Shown piece by piece: positions 1 through 5,277 of a DNA stretch of 13,584 nt. Origin of the DNA: Candidatus Saccharimonadota bacterium (lineage in GTDB: Bacteria > Patescibacteriota > Saccharimonadia > QS-5-54-17); contig SLRF01000019.1 of NCBI GenBank assembly GCA_007131065.1, positions 1-13,584 on the forward strand, given 5' to 3'. A program made the translations under genes and the position numbers. Under the pieces are notes generated by a model. The model did not search any database. It had not been told where the DNA came from and saw only the letters and a list, made by a program, of their open reading frames with translations. Position 1 is the stretch's first letter. The number at the start of each line of letters is the position of its first letter.

Positions 1-38
1 ATGAAAAAAGCGTCACCGCAGTGTGGCGCTTTTTTCAT
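1..38. terminator. Bidirectional intrinsic terminator
   Basis: Near-perfect palindrome: arm 1-16 (ATG, six A, GCGTCAC) pairs with 23-38 (GTGGCGC, T-run, CAT) around a 6-nt loop at 17-22. One T13/G26 pair is a wobble on the plus strand. The T-run 30-35 follows the GC part of the stem on the plus strand, and the A-run 4-9 gives the same on the minus strand, so it can stop transcription from either side. It probably ends a gene lying left of the window. Confidence 0.8.
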
Positions 39-40
39 GT

Positions 41-410
41 TGAGTCTCTGACTCAGATTCGAACCGGCATCTTTTGCAAAGCAAAAGCGGTTCGTAAGCA
101 AGGTCAGCGGCGCACCCGTGCCTCGTGAGGCACGGGGAGCACTGACCGCAGCGGCAAGTGAGCGGAGCGAACGTCTATCCGGTCTTCGCTCGCTGATACG
201 AACCGGACAGCCCGAAGGGCCGGTTCAGACTAGTGTCAAATCTATTGATTTGACACAGCATAGTTAGATGATGGAATTGGCGATAGCCAAGTCTATCATC
301 GTGTGTTAATCCGGCTTGTCCTCCGAAGCTGAAAGCGTAGGAGGGCTGTGCCCTGAACCGGAGCCCTGCACCGTTCTAGGTGCATGGTAAACTCCGCGAC
401 TGGTTCAGGG
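41..410 (+). ncRNA. Hairpin-dense structured region, candidate non-coding RNA or repeat cluster
   Basis: No credible ORF lies here, but almost every base can sit in a local stem. Arms seen: 41-46/50-55; 60-66 plus 71-77 with 81-87 plus 88-94; 102-107/142-147 enclosing a perfect 9-bp stem 115-123/128-136; 200-206/220-226 with inner CCC/GGG; a perfect 10-bp stem 233-242/247-256 with loop TATT; 267-275 plus 277-281 with 286-290 plus 292-300; 320-324/340-344; and 351-359/402-410 enclosing 360-363/392-395 and 367-372/379-384. The G273-T294 wobble is tolerated only in plus-strand RNA, which weakly favours that strand. I could not match it to RNase P RNA, tmRNA, SRP RNA, or group I or II introns: their core motifs are absent. 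Part of it (96-171) is related to a sequence next to tRNA-Val, so it may be a repeat cluster and not a single RNA gene. Confidence 0.4.
52..67. repeat. Left copy of 16-bp direct repeat (T-arm-like)
   Basis: CTCAGATTCGAACCGG occurs here and identically at 1625-1640. Both copies directly follow a small hairpin (GAGTC/GACTC here, GAGC/GCTC there). The reverse complement, CCGGTTCGAATC, looks like a tRNA T-arm, but no full tRNA can be folded around it. A related GATACGAACCGG lies at 195-206. The pair brackets the hairpin block and the orphan gene at 543. Confidence 0.6.
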
Positions 411-445
411 TCGGGCCCGCCAAGCTATCGGGTCGTTACGAATAT

Positions 446-474
446 TTGACAATTTATCATAATTATGCTAATTT
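446..474 (+). promoter_or_regulatory. Strong promoter for the orphan gene at 543
   Basis: A perfect -35 TTGACA (446-451), a 17-bp spacer and an extended -10, TGcTAATTT (466-474), predict a start near 481. A second TATAAT at 474-479 is too far from the -35. A 14-bp perfect palindrome, ATTCGAATTCGAAT (485-498), sits just past the predicted start, where a repressor could bind. ACTAACA is then repeated in tandem (502-515, with a partial third unit to 520) in the leader. Confidence 0.7.
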
Positions 475-542
475 ATAATAATAGATTCGAATTCGAATAA
501 AACTAACAACTAACAACTAATTAGTACAAGGGACTCAATCAT

Positions 543-1559
543 ATGCCAGCATCACAAGAAGACCTAAGTAACGTTGAGCAACAACTAGCATCGGAAGATA
601 CCCAGCTTGCTATGACGGGCATTGCCCGCAGTATCACTGAAGCTAGAGAAAGGGTTGCCAGCGCAGATGAAGAGTTACGTTTTCGTGTTCGCTACGATAA
701 CCCTGATGATGAGCGGTATTATGATGAAGCTGAGATCAAAGACGCAGAAAATAAACTGAGAGAAGCCGATTATAAGGTAGACGACTTGCTTGAAGACCAT
801 GATAAGCTATTCGCCCTAAGTGAAGACGAGCAGTTCGCTGAAAGGGGCGACGAAGGAGTTATTAGTAAATATGCACAGGCTGGACGTGAATACTTACAGG
901 CTGAACATGAACGCTTACAGGCGAAATTGGAAGATCAGCGTCATGTAAAAGAAGCTAATGAAAGTTTCGCAGTCTGGGTTGAAGGTACAGAAATTGATGG
1001 TGCAGCATCGCTTAGTACTGCTATTGAAGACTTGGCTTCTGACCCTAATTTGGCTAAGGTGCGAGGTGAAATAAGTGCTTCCGGTTGGAAGTTTGCCGGT
1101 GCTCCTGTTGATGGAGGAGAACGGTTAATGTTCGAGCGACTTCCTGTTGAAGCAACTGGTGAACCAGAAAACAAACACTATAGGTTCAGGTACCAGCGAT
1201 CAGAATTACTTACCATTGATTTTAGTGAAGAAGACGGTGCAAGTCTTGAATATGCACACGTTACTGATGTTGATGAAGAAGCGGTTAAACGCTACGGCAA
1301 GAACATAGCAAATGTTGAGACGTATAAGTTTAAAGTTAAAGGGTCAGGAAAAGTGGGTGAACAGAAGCACTATACAGGCCCAACAAACGGTCATTTACCT
1401 TACTTTATGCACAGCGGCATGGTCGCACGTGCAGAAGGTGTTCATGGTATCACCCCTGAACCACAAGCTGAACTTGGTGAGGTTGATATTCAAAAAATGC
1501 AAGACAAAATTGCCGAAGTTACAGCAGCCATGAAAGATCTTACTGCCCAAAACCAGTAA
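543..1559 (+). CDS. Orphan acidic coiled-coil protein, function unknown
   Basis: A 338-aa product that I do not recognise. Residues 1 to about 150 are highly charged and mostly helical, with heptad-like stretches (around 30-85 and 105-140) that suggest coiled coil. Residues about 150-310 look like a mixed globular domain containing a YKFKVKGSGKVGE segment, and residues about 312-336 are a short C-terminal helix. There is no signal peptide, membrane segment or cysteine, so it is probably cytoplasmic. The ATG at 543 is chosen because AAGGGA (528-533) lies 9 nt upstream and a strong promoter lies at 446-474. It stands alone between the hairpin block and a T-rich stretch (1601-1606) and is bracketed by 16-bp direct repeats, so it may be a cassette gene. 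No function is inferred. Confidence 0.8.
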   Translation: MPASQEDLSNVEQQLASEDTQLAMTGIARSITEARERVASADEELRFRVRYDNPDDERYYDEAEIKDAENKLREADYKVDDLLEDHDKLFALSEDEQFAERGDEGVISKYAQAGREYLQAEHERLQAKLEDQRHVKEANESFAVWVEGTEIDGAASLSTAIEDLASDPNLAKVRGEISASGWKFAGAPVDGGERLMFERLPVEATGEPENKHYRFRYQRSELLTIDFSEEDGASLEYAHVTDVDEEAVKRYGKNIANVETYKFKVKGSGKVGEQKHYTGPTNGHLPYFMHSGMVARAEGVHGITPEPQAELGEVDIQKMQDKIAEVTAAMKDLTAQNQ

Positions 1560-1657
1560 TCTCAGCCACTACTATCGCTAGGCAACACCTAATTTGGTCC
1601 TTTTTTAATTTCTGATGAGCTTCGCTCAGATTCGAACCGGACTTATTAAGTTACTTT
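1560..1657. other. Intergenic region with T-run and hairpin
   Basis: A T6 run at 1601-1606 follows only a weak stem (TAGG/CCTA near 1579-1591), so it is a poor terminator candidate for the preceding gene. A small hairpin, GAGC TTC GCTC (1617-1627), runs straight into the second copy of the 16-bp direct repeat. Nothing else is recognisable before the next promoter. Confidence 0.4.
1625..1640. repeat. Right copy of 16-bp direct repeat (T-arm-like)
   Basis: Identical to 52-67 (CTCAGATTCGAACCGG) and also placed right after a GAG.../...CTC hairpin. The two copies are 1573 bp apart and bracket the structured block and the orphan gene. Confidence 0.6.
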
Positions 1658-1687
1658 TTGCGGTTCTCACACCTATAAATGTATAAT
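1658..1687 (+). promoter_or_regulatory. Promoter of the membrane protein / glycosyltransferase pair, near-leaderless
   Basis: -35-like TTGCGG (1658-1663), an 18-bp spacer and a perfect -10 TATAAT (1682-1687). The ATG at 1699 lies only 11 nt past the -10, so the mRNA would carry a leader of a few nt at most and no SD. Confidence 0.6.
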
Positions 1688-1698
1688 GACCCCTAAGT

Positions 1699-2088
1699 AT
1701 GAATATAAGAGAGACATTGATAGAGCGTACGGTAGCGTTTTTGAGGCATCAACGAATACTTCGTGATAAGTTTTTACGATGGTTCGTATTTCTGGCATTG
1801 GGCACGTTTTTGATAGTAGCCATACTGCTGTTAGCGCGTTTGCGTCCGACTGATTTTGTGGTTCCACTCGAGTATACAAGCGGCATCGGGCTGTCCCGCC
1901 TAAGCGATTGGCGGCTGATATATGGTTATGGCATCTTCAGCTTCGTAGTGACCGCAGGTAATCTAACACTGGCGATCGCTTCTTTTGAGAAGAGCCGGAT
2001 CATGAGCTTCTTCCTACTACTTGGAGCGATAGTTATCAATATATTCACCATCATAGTTACTTATACACTTCTGGCGCAGGTAGGGTAG
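1699..2088 (+). CDS. Small three-helix membrane protein, unknown function
   Basis: A 129-aa protein with a basic N-terminal tail (about 1-27) and three hydrophobic segments at about 28-48, 73-95 and 101-127, so it is probably an integral membrane protein. No signal peptide cleavage motif or catalytic motif is visible. Its stop lies 4 nt before the start of the WecA/TagO-like transferase, and the two surely share a transcript, which suggests an accessory role in polyprenyl-linked glycan synthesis or transport. That role rests on position alone. The ATG was chosen because a TATAAT lies 11 nt upstream, fitting the leaderless pattern seen at other genes here. Confidence 0.75.
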   Translation: MNIRETLIERTVAFLRHQRILRDKFLRWFVFLALGTFLIVAILLLARLRPTDFVVPLEYTSGIGLSRLSDWRLIYGYGIFSFVVTAGNLTLAIASFEKSRIMSFFLLLGAIVINIFTIIVTYTLLAQVG

Positions 2089-2092
2089 GGAC

Positions 2093-3124
2093 ATGGATTA
2101 CCTAATAGCTTTTGCACTGGCATTTTCAGTAACAGCGCTGTCTATCCCGTTGGTTAAAAAACTAGCATTTCGAGTGGGAGCGGTGGATATACCCAATGCC
2201 AGGAAGATACATTCTAAGCCCCTGCCACGCATCGGTGGTGCGGCTATATTTATCGGTTTCATGGTGCCGTTTTTGATTAATTTTGAACTGGACAGGAGGT
2301 TATGGGGATTTGTAGCGGGTCTATTGATAGCCTTCGTAGTAGGGCTTTGGGACGATATCCGTAGCTTAAACGTATGGAAGAAACTACCCCTCCAGGCAAT
2401 AGCGGCGGGTGCCGTCTTGGCAGGTGGCATAGGCATAGTGGCTGTGACCAATCCGATTACCGGTGGTTTTCTATTCTTAGATGAGTGGAGGATACCCATA
2501 GAGTTGTTCGGGTTTAGCTTCAACATACTACCGATAGCCAATCTGGTCAGCATCATATGGATAGTGGGCATAATCAATACGGTCAATTTCCTAGACGGAA
2601 TGGACGGCCTGGCTGCGGGGGTGAGTATTATCGCTGCACTGGTGTTGTTTATAATCGCGCTGTCTCCTGCGGTCGATGACCCAAGCCTGGCTATGCTTTC
2701 AATAATACTTGCGGGCTCTTTGGGAGGGTTCTTGATATACAATTGGCATCCTTCGTCGATATTTATGGGTGATAGCGGAGCTTACGCCATCGGCCTGATA
2801 CTGGCAGTCATCACAATATATTCAGGCTCAAAAATCGCCATAGGAGTATTAGTGCTAGGAGTAGCTATCTTCGACGGTTTATGGGCAGTAACCAGGAGGA
2901 TATATCAGAAGAGATCACCGTTCGCTCCGGACAGAGGACATATACACCACCAGCTCCTAGATTCCGGCCTAACGCAACCACAGGTAGTGTCACATCTTTA
3001 CATAGTAGCTGTGGCCATAGGCTTAGCTGCGGTGTTTTATGGTGGAATAGCCGCTTTCTTCGTGCTGGCCGTAATGCTGGTATTGACGGTAAGTTTCGTG
3101 CGCTTGCGAGGAGCCAGGGTATAG
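2093..3124 (+). CDS. WecA/TagO/RgpG-type undecaprenyl-phosphate sugar-1-phosphate transferase
   Basis: A 343-aa polytopic membrane protein of the glycosyltransferase 4 family (MraY/WecA/TagO). These enzymes move a sugar-1-phosphate from a UDP-sugar to undecaprenyl phosphate on the inner face of the membrane, starting synthesis of a cell-wall glycan. Family motifs appear in order: DIPNARKIHSKPLPRIGG (32-49), the Mg-binding GLWDDIRSL (D87-D88), NTVNFLDGMDGLA (about 161-173), NWHPSSIFMGDSGA (about 217-230) and PDRGHIHHQLL (about 279-289). The HIHH motif fits WecA/TagO better than MraY. Length is normal. A purine-rich GGGTAGGGA precedes the ATG, and the start is 4 nt after the upstream membrane gene. 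The exact sugar cannot be read from sequence; GlcNAc is usual for the subfamily. Confidence 0.9.
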   Translation: MDYLIAFALAFSVTALSIPLVKKLAFRVGAVDIPNARKIHSKPLPRIGGAAIFIGFMVPFLINFELDRRLWGFVAGLLIAFVVGLWDDIRSLNVWKKLPLQAIAAGAVLAGGIGIVAVTNPITGGFLFLDEWRIPIELFGFSFNILPIANLVSIIWIVGIINTVNFLDGMDGLAAGVSIIAALVLFIIALSPAVDDPSLAMLSIILAGSLGGFLIYNWHPSSIFMGDSGAYAIGLILAVITIYSGSKIAIGVLVLGVAIFDGLWAVTRRIYQKRSPFAPDRGHIHHQLLDSGLTQPQVVSHLYIVAVAIGLAAVFYGGIAAFFVLAVMLVLTVSFVRLRGARV

Positions 3125-3128
3125 GGGT

Positions 3129-3157
3129 TTGTCAGGCTGTTGCCTAGTGTGTATAAT
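3129..3157 (+). promoter_or_regulatory. Consensus promoter of the L25 gene
   Basis: -35 TTGTCA (3129-3134), a 17-bp spacer and a perfect -10 TATAAT (3152-3157), just 4 nt after the stop of the transferase gene. It implies a transcript start near 3164 and a short leader containing AAAGGAG. Confidence 0.75.
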
Positions 3158-3190
3158 CTAAATTCGAATGTTTAAAGGAGATTGAGCAAA

Positions 3191-3916
3191 GTGCAAGAGG
3201 TTGTGCTCGACGTCAAGTCAAGAGAAGTGACAGGAAAGGCAGTTTCATCGCTCCGTTCCGAGGGCTTGGTGCCTGGAGTGGTGTATGGACAGGGTAAAGA
3301 TGCTCGCATTGTGGCCGTAGATACGGCCGAATTAGAACGAGTATACAATGAAGCAGGTACAAACCGGCTTATCCAGCTCAAGATTGATGAGGCCAAGAAA
3401 GCTTTGAACACATTGTTTGTCGATGTACAGCACGATCCTGTATCTGGCGACTTACTGCATTTCGACCTCTATACCGTGAAGATGGACGAAGAGATTGAGA
3501 CCGAAGTTCCGATCCATTACGAAGGTACTGCGCCAGCTACTTATAACCACGACGGTGTACTGGTCAAGAACTTCGAGACAATTGATGTCCGCGCATTGCC
3601 GAACAAGCTACCGGAAAGTTTCGTAGTAGACCTAGAAAAACTTGAAGAGATTAACGACTCCGTGCACATAAGCGACTTAGCCGTACCTGAAGGAGTAGAG
3701 ATTCTAAACGACCCAGAAGATCTGGTAGTTAAGATTGATCCGCCAAGAAGTGAAGAAGAGCTCGAGCAGCTTGAAGAAGAGATCGCTGAAGACGCTGAAG
3801 AACAGGTAGCATCCGAGCATGGTGCAGATGAAGAAGAGGGTGAAGAAGGCGAAGATTCTGATACCAAAGAAGAAGGCGATAGCGACAGCAAAGAAGACAA
3901 CGAAGACCAAGGCTAG
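3191..3916 (+). CDS. rplY: Ribosomal protein L25 (bL25, general stress protein CTC family) with acidic tail
   Basis: About 241 aa. It binds 5S rRNA in the large ribosomal subunit. The first ~90 residues form the L25 domain (VQEVVLDVKSREVTGKAV, GVVYGQGKDARIVAV), followed by the CTC/TL5 beta domain to about 180 (DLYTVKMDEEIETEVPIHYEG, VDLEKLEEINDSVHISDLAVPEGV). The last ~55 residues are a low-complexity Glu/Asp/Ser/Lys tail. Start choice: AGGAG at 3176-3180 gives 10-nt spacing to the GTG at 3191; an in-frame TTG at 3182 would add three residues, but lies 1 nt from the SD. The gene has its own consensus promoter and ends 18 nt before the convergent nrdR stop. Such long forms with the CTC domain are normal; the length and charge of the tail are at the high end. 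Confidence 0.93.
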   Translation: MQEVVLDVKSREVTGKAVSSLRSEGLVPGVVYGQGKDARIVAVDTAELERVYNEAGTNRLIQLKIDEAKKALNTLFVDVQHDPVSGDLLHFDLYTVKMDEEIETEVPIHYEGTAPATYNHDGVLVKNFETIDVRALPNKLPESFVVDLEKLEEINDSVHISDLAVPEGVEILNDPEDLVVKIDPPRSEEELEQLEEEIAEDAEEQVASEHGADEEEGEEGEDSDTKEEGDSDSKEDNEDQG

Positions 3917-3934
3917 TTCAGCTGGGGCAACTAA

Positions 3935-4378
3935 CTATAGTTTGGTCGTAAGTTGGCGCAGTTCAGTACTACTGGATATATCCCCTCTGTATGATAAGTA
4001 GCGTACGTATGGGCTGGGGTGGAACCGCTTTAGCGTATCGAGTACGACCATAGCTATCTCCTCAGTTGTAATCTCCTGTTTTCTGAGTGAAAGCAGATGG
4101 CCCTCTATAGTTCCGGCAAGCCCGTCCAGGGCCTCTAGGTGTTCATCGAGTCCCGTACAGGCGTGATATAAGCTTATTAGTAGTTTAGAGCGCCTGTAAG
4201 GCTCTTCCGTGTCGTTTCGCTTAACTATGCGTATAAAAGAAAGATCACTCGCCTCATAGGTGGTAAACGCTTCATCACATGACGTACAGCGTCTACGGCG
4301 CCATATACGGCGTTTTTCATCGGTATTGCGACTATTATACACCTCAGTCTTGGTGTTTCCGCAAAAGGGACAATGCAT
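3935..4378 (-). CDS. nrdR: Transcriptional repressor NrdR
   Basis: A 147-aa regulator of ribonucleotide reductase genes. The N-terminal zinc ribbon has Cys3-x2-Cys6 and Cys31-x2-Cys34, with the typical RRRRCTSC...FTTYE context; it binds NrdR boxes. An ATP-cone domain at about 48-138 (IVKRNDTEEPYRRSKL, then TTEEIAMVVLDTLK) senses ATP/dATP. Length is typical. The minus-strand ATG at 4378 has AGAGAGGA about 12 nt upstream, a rather long spacing. It is convergent with the L25 gene. Upstream lie an intrinsic terminator (4407-4432) and an NrdR-box-like palindrome (4501-4518), so autoregulation through a leader is possible. No ribonucleotide reductase gene lies in the window. Confidence 0.95.
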   Translation of the reverse strand: MHCPFCGNTKTEVYNSRNTDEKRRIWRRRRCTSCDEAFTTYEASDLSFIRIVKRNDTEEPYRRSKLLISLYHACTGLDEHLEALDGLAGTIEGHLLSLRKQEITTEEIAMVVLDTLKRFHPSPYVRYLSYRGDISSSTELRQLTTKL

Positions 4379-4406
4379 TATAAAGACAATTCCTCTCTGT
4401 AAATCT

Positions 4407-4432
4407 AAAAAAGCAGCCCTAAATCGGCTGCT
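4407..4432 (-). terminator. Intrinsic terminator upstream of nrdR (minus strand)
   Basis: On the minus strand, AGCAGCC (4432-4426), loop (4425-4419) and GGCTGCT (4418-4412) are followed by a T-run (to 4407). It lies 29 nt before the nrdR start and points the same way, so it ends a short leader transcript or attenuates nrdR. Confidence 0.7.
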
Positions 4433-4502
4433 ATCTAGATTTGTTAAACAACAAATTCACACCACTCGTTTTTGACGGTACGCTAGTTTTTGTTCGTACC
4501 AT
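4431..4502 (-). CDS. Possible 23-aa leader ORF upstream of nrdR
   Basis: A minus-strand ATG at 4502 opens a 23-codon frame (begins MVRTKTSVPSK, ends NKSR) whose TAG overlaps the base of the terminator stem. There is no SD. AT-rich AATATA lies 5 nt upstream and TTGTTA 18 nt further, which would fit a leaderless transcript. The peptide is basic and unknown to me. A 23-codon frame can arise by chance; only the exact packing between a palindromic operator and a terminator makes it worth listing. Confidence 0.25.
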   Translation of the reverse strand: MVRTKTSVPSKTSGVNLLFNKSR

Positions 4503-4518
4503 GACTATATATTGTCAT
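4477..4518. promoter_or_regulatory. NrdR-box-like operator pair
   Basis: The palindrome ATGACTATATATTGTCAT (4501-4518) contains, on the minus strand, CAATATATAG, an exact match to the NrdR-box core CWATATATWG as I recall it. A weaker match, CAAAAACTAG (7 of 10), lies at 4492-4483 on the minus strand, 22 bp away start to start (two helical turns). Known NrdR boxes come as phased pairs, usually nearer three turns apart. The second copy lies between GGTACG (4477-4482) and CGTACC (4495-4500), which form an inverted repeat. Autoregulation of nrdR is the inferred role. Confidence 0.45.
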
Positions 4519-4546
4519 ACCGCAAGTAGAATAACAAGTGGAAAGC

Positions 4547-4555
4547 TGTGGATAA
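4547..4555 (-). promoter_or_regulatory. DnaA-box match
   Basis: TGTGGATAA on the plus strand is the complement of the perfect DnaA box TTATCCACA. It is a single copy, 30 bp from the NrdR-like palindrome. One such 9-mer in a window of this size is not rare, but ribonucleotide reductase regulation often couples to DnaA. I see no cluster of boxes, so this is not an origin. Confidence 0.35.
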
Positions 4556-4593
4556 GTCGAAAATTGTAGGCTCTACCTCTGTATTTAATAAAG

Positions 4594-4627
4594 AAAAACC
4601 CCGGGCAATTTACGAATTTACCCGGGG
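4594..4627 (-). terminator. Strong intrinsic terminator of the 52-aa ORF (minus strand)
   Basis: CCCCGGG (4627-4621 on minus) pairs with CCCGGGG (4605-4599), with AATT/AATT complementarity in the loop, followed by TTTTT (4598-4594). It lies 21 nt after the stop of the 52-aa minus-strand ORF. Confidence 0.85.
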
Positions 4628-4647
4628 CTGTTGATTATCTAGGCTTA

Positions 4648-4806
4648 TTATTGCTCGAGATTGTCGAGCACATTGTTCTCTGGAAGTCGGGGGTACTTAG
4701 GTTTCCGCCCTGGCCGCCGCCTGATCGTCTCTTTAGCTTCAGGCACCTCTGCTGGCACCTGTTCGTAAAACAGCGGATAACTACTAAGCTTTCGCTGTTT
4801 ATTCAT
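4648..4806 (-). CDS. Small basic 52-aa protein, unknown function
   Basis: The minus-strand ATG at 4806 opens a 52-codon frame ending in TAA at 4648. The product starts MNKQRKLSSYPLFYEQVPAE, is followed by a basic, Pro-rich stretch (ETIRRRPGRKPKYPRLPE) and ends VLDNLEQ. A GAGG lies 9 nt before the ATG. The unit is complete: a consensus promoter (TTGACA, 17 bp, TACAAT) upstream and a GC-rich terminator downstream, giving a monocistronic mRNA of about 240 nt. The basic middle suggests nucleic-acid or ribosome contact, but I recognise no family. The alternative is that the transcript is a small RNA; the plus-strand ORF at 4651-4848 over the same bases lacks such signals and is taken as a shadow. 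Confidence 0.6.
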   Translation of the reverse strand: MNKQRKLSSYPLFYEQVPAEVPEAKETIRRRPGRKPKYPRLPENNVLDNLEQ

Positions 4807-4841
4807 ATATGCATACCTCACGCATTAAACAAACAGAATGA

Positions 4842-4870
4842 ATTGTAGTACTTTCAAGACAATATGTCAA
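4842..4870 (-). promoter_or_regulatory. Consensus promoter of the 52-aa ORF
   Basis: On the minus strand: TTGACA (4870-4865), a 17-bp spacer and TACAAT (4847-4842). A second TTGACA lies just upstream (4882-4877), within the small inverted repeat CCTT/AAGG. Predicted transcript start is near 4835, giving a leader of about 30 nt. Confidence 0.75.
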
Positions 4871-4930
4871 GCCTTTTGTCAAGGGAAGTGGGTACTTTAT
4901 GAATGTTCGGTTTTGAGGATTTTTGGTGGG

Positions 4931-4960
4931 TAATCCCAAATCATTAGTATATTGGGATTA
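4931..4960. repeat. Inverted repeat, candidate operator
   Basis: TAATCCCAA (4931-4939) and TTGGGATTA (4952-4960) are perfect 9-bp inverted arms around a 12-bp centre. It lies between the minus-strand promoter at 4842-4870 and the tRNA promoter at 5057. There is no T-run, so an operator is more likely than a terminator. Apart from a CTCAGCTGAG palindrome (4990-4999), I see nothing else between 4961 and 5056. Confidence 0.4.
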
Positions 4961-5056
4961 GTATTTAGCATATAGGGCAAACTAAAGTCTCAGCTGAGTG
5001 TCAGGTAGGAGCGCTAGGCACACTAGTAGTAGTTTTATTCATAATATGTGTGTTTT

Positions 5057-5065
5057 TGCTATAAT
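5057..5065 (+). promoter_or_regulatory. Extended -10 promoter of the tRNA-Val transcript
   Basis: TGcTATAAT (TG at 5057-5058, TATAAT at 5060-5065) with no good -35. Predicted start is near 5072, upstream of the truncated tRNA copy, so the primary transcript would include that copy, the two hairpins and the full tRNA. Confidence 0.6.
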
Positions 5066-5078
5066 TATCCAAGTATAG

Positions 5079-5099
5079 ATACATGGATCCGTAGCTCAG
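5079..5099 (+). repeat. Truncated copy of the tRNA-Val 5' end
   Basis: The 21 bp here (ATACAT, then GGATCCGTAGCTCAG) are identical to 5195-5215, which carries the 6 nt before tRNA-Val and its first 15 nt. The period is 116 bp. After the copy the sequence departs into hairpins, so this is a tRNA fragment and not a second tRNA. Confidence 0.85.
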
Positions 5100-5151
5100 C
5101 CCTGACGGTCCGCTAAGCGGATGTCAGGGGTCCCGACCGCAAGCGTCGGGA
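5100..5151 (+). repeat. Two tandem hairpins between tRNA 5' copies
   Basis: Hairpin A: CCCTGAC (5100-5106) with GTCAGGG (5123-5129), enclosing TCCGC (5109-5113) with GCGGA (5117-5121). Hairpin B: TCCCGAC (5131-5137) with GTCGGGA (5145-5151). They begin exactly where the truncated tRNA copy ends, as if a hairpin-bearing insert split a duplicated tRNA start. They may guide processing of the long tRNA precursor. Confidence 0.6.
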
Positions 5152-5200
5152 TTGGCTATTGGATATCTCCGTACTTTTAGGCACAATCATATCTATACAT

Positions 5201-5277
5201 GGATCCGTAGCTCAGTTGGCTAGAGCGCCACATTGACGTTGTGGAGGTCGCAGGTTCGAGCCCTGCCGGATCCACCA
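5201..5277 (+). tRNA. tRNA-Val (anticodon GAC)
   Basis: A full cloverleaf is visible. The acceptor stem is GGATCCG (5201-5207) with CGGATCC (5267-5273), discriminator A, and CCA encoded (5275-5277). The D-arm begins GCTC with TTGGCTAGAGC. The anticodon stem is CCACA (5228-5232) with TGTGG (5240-5244), with loop TTGACGT and anticodon GAC at 5235-5237. The T-arm is GCAGG (5250-5254), loop TTCGAGC, CCTGC (5262-5266). It decodes valine GUC/GUU codons. The transcript probably starts near 5072 and ends at the terminator at 5627-5662. Confidence 0.97.

Noticed and set aside
41..100. tRNA on the minus strand ending in a T-arm-like sequence
   Set aside because: CCGGTTCGAATC looks like a T-loop, but the T-stem does not pair and no acceptor stem exists.
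41..410. RNase P RNA, tmRNA or group I intron
   Set aside because: GGTAAACTCC and TTCAGACTA resemble fragments of these, but the required core motifs and order are absent on both strands.
3541..3900. Minus-strand Ser-rich 119-aa ORF
   Set aside because: It is the antisense of the acidic L25 tail (GAA/GAG codons read as TTC/CTC and TCT/TCC), so it is a shadow.
4501..4560. Replication origin
   Set aside because: Only one DnaA box, with no box cluster, AT-rich unwinding region or dnaA/dnaN neighbours.
4651..4848. Plus-strand 65-aa ORF
   Set aside because: No promoter or SD; the opposite strand carries a 52-aa ORF with full signals over the same bases.
5079..5160. Second tRNA gene upstream of tRNA-Val
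   Set aside because: Only the acceptor 5' strand and part of the D-arm are present; no anticodon arm or T-arm follows.
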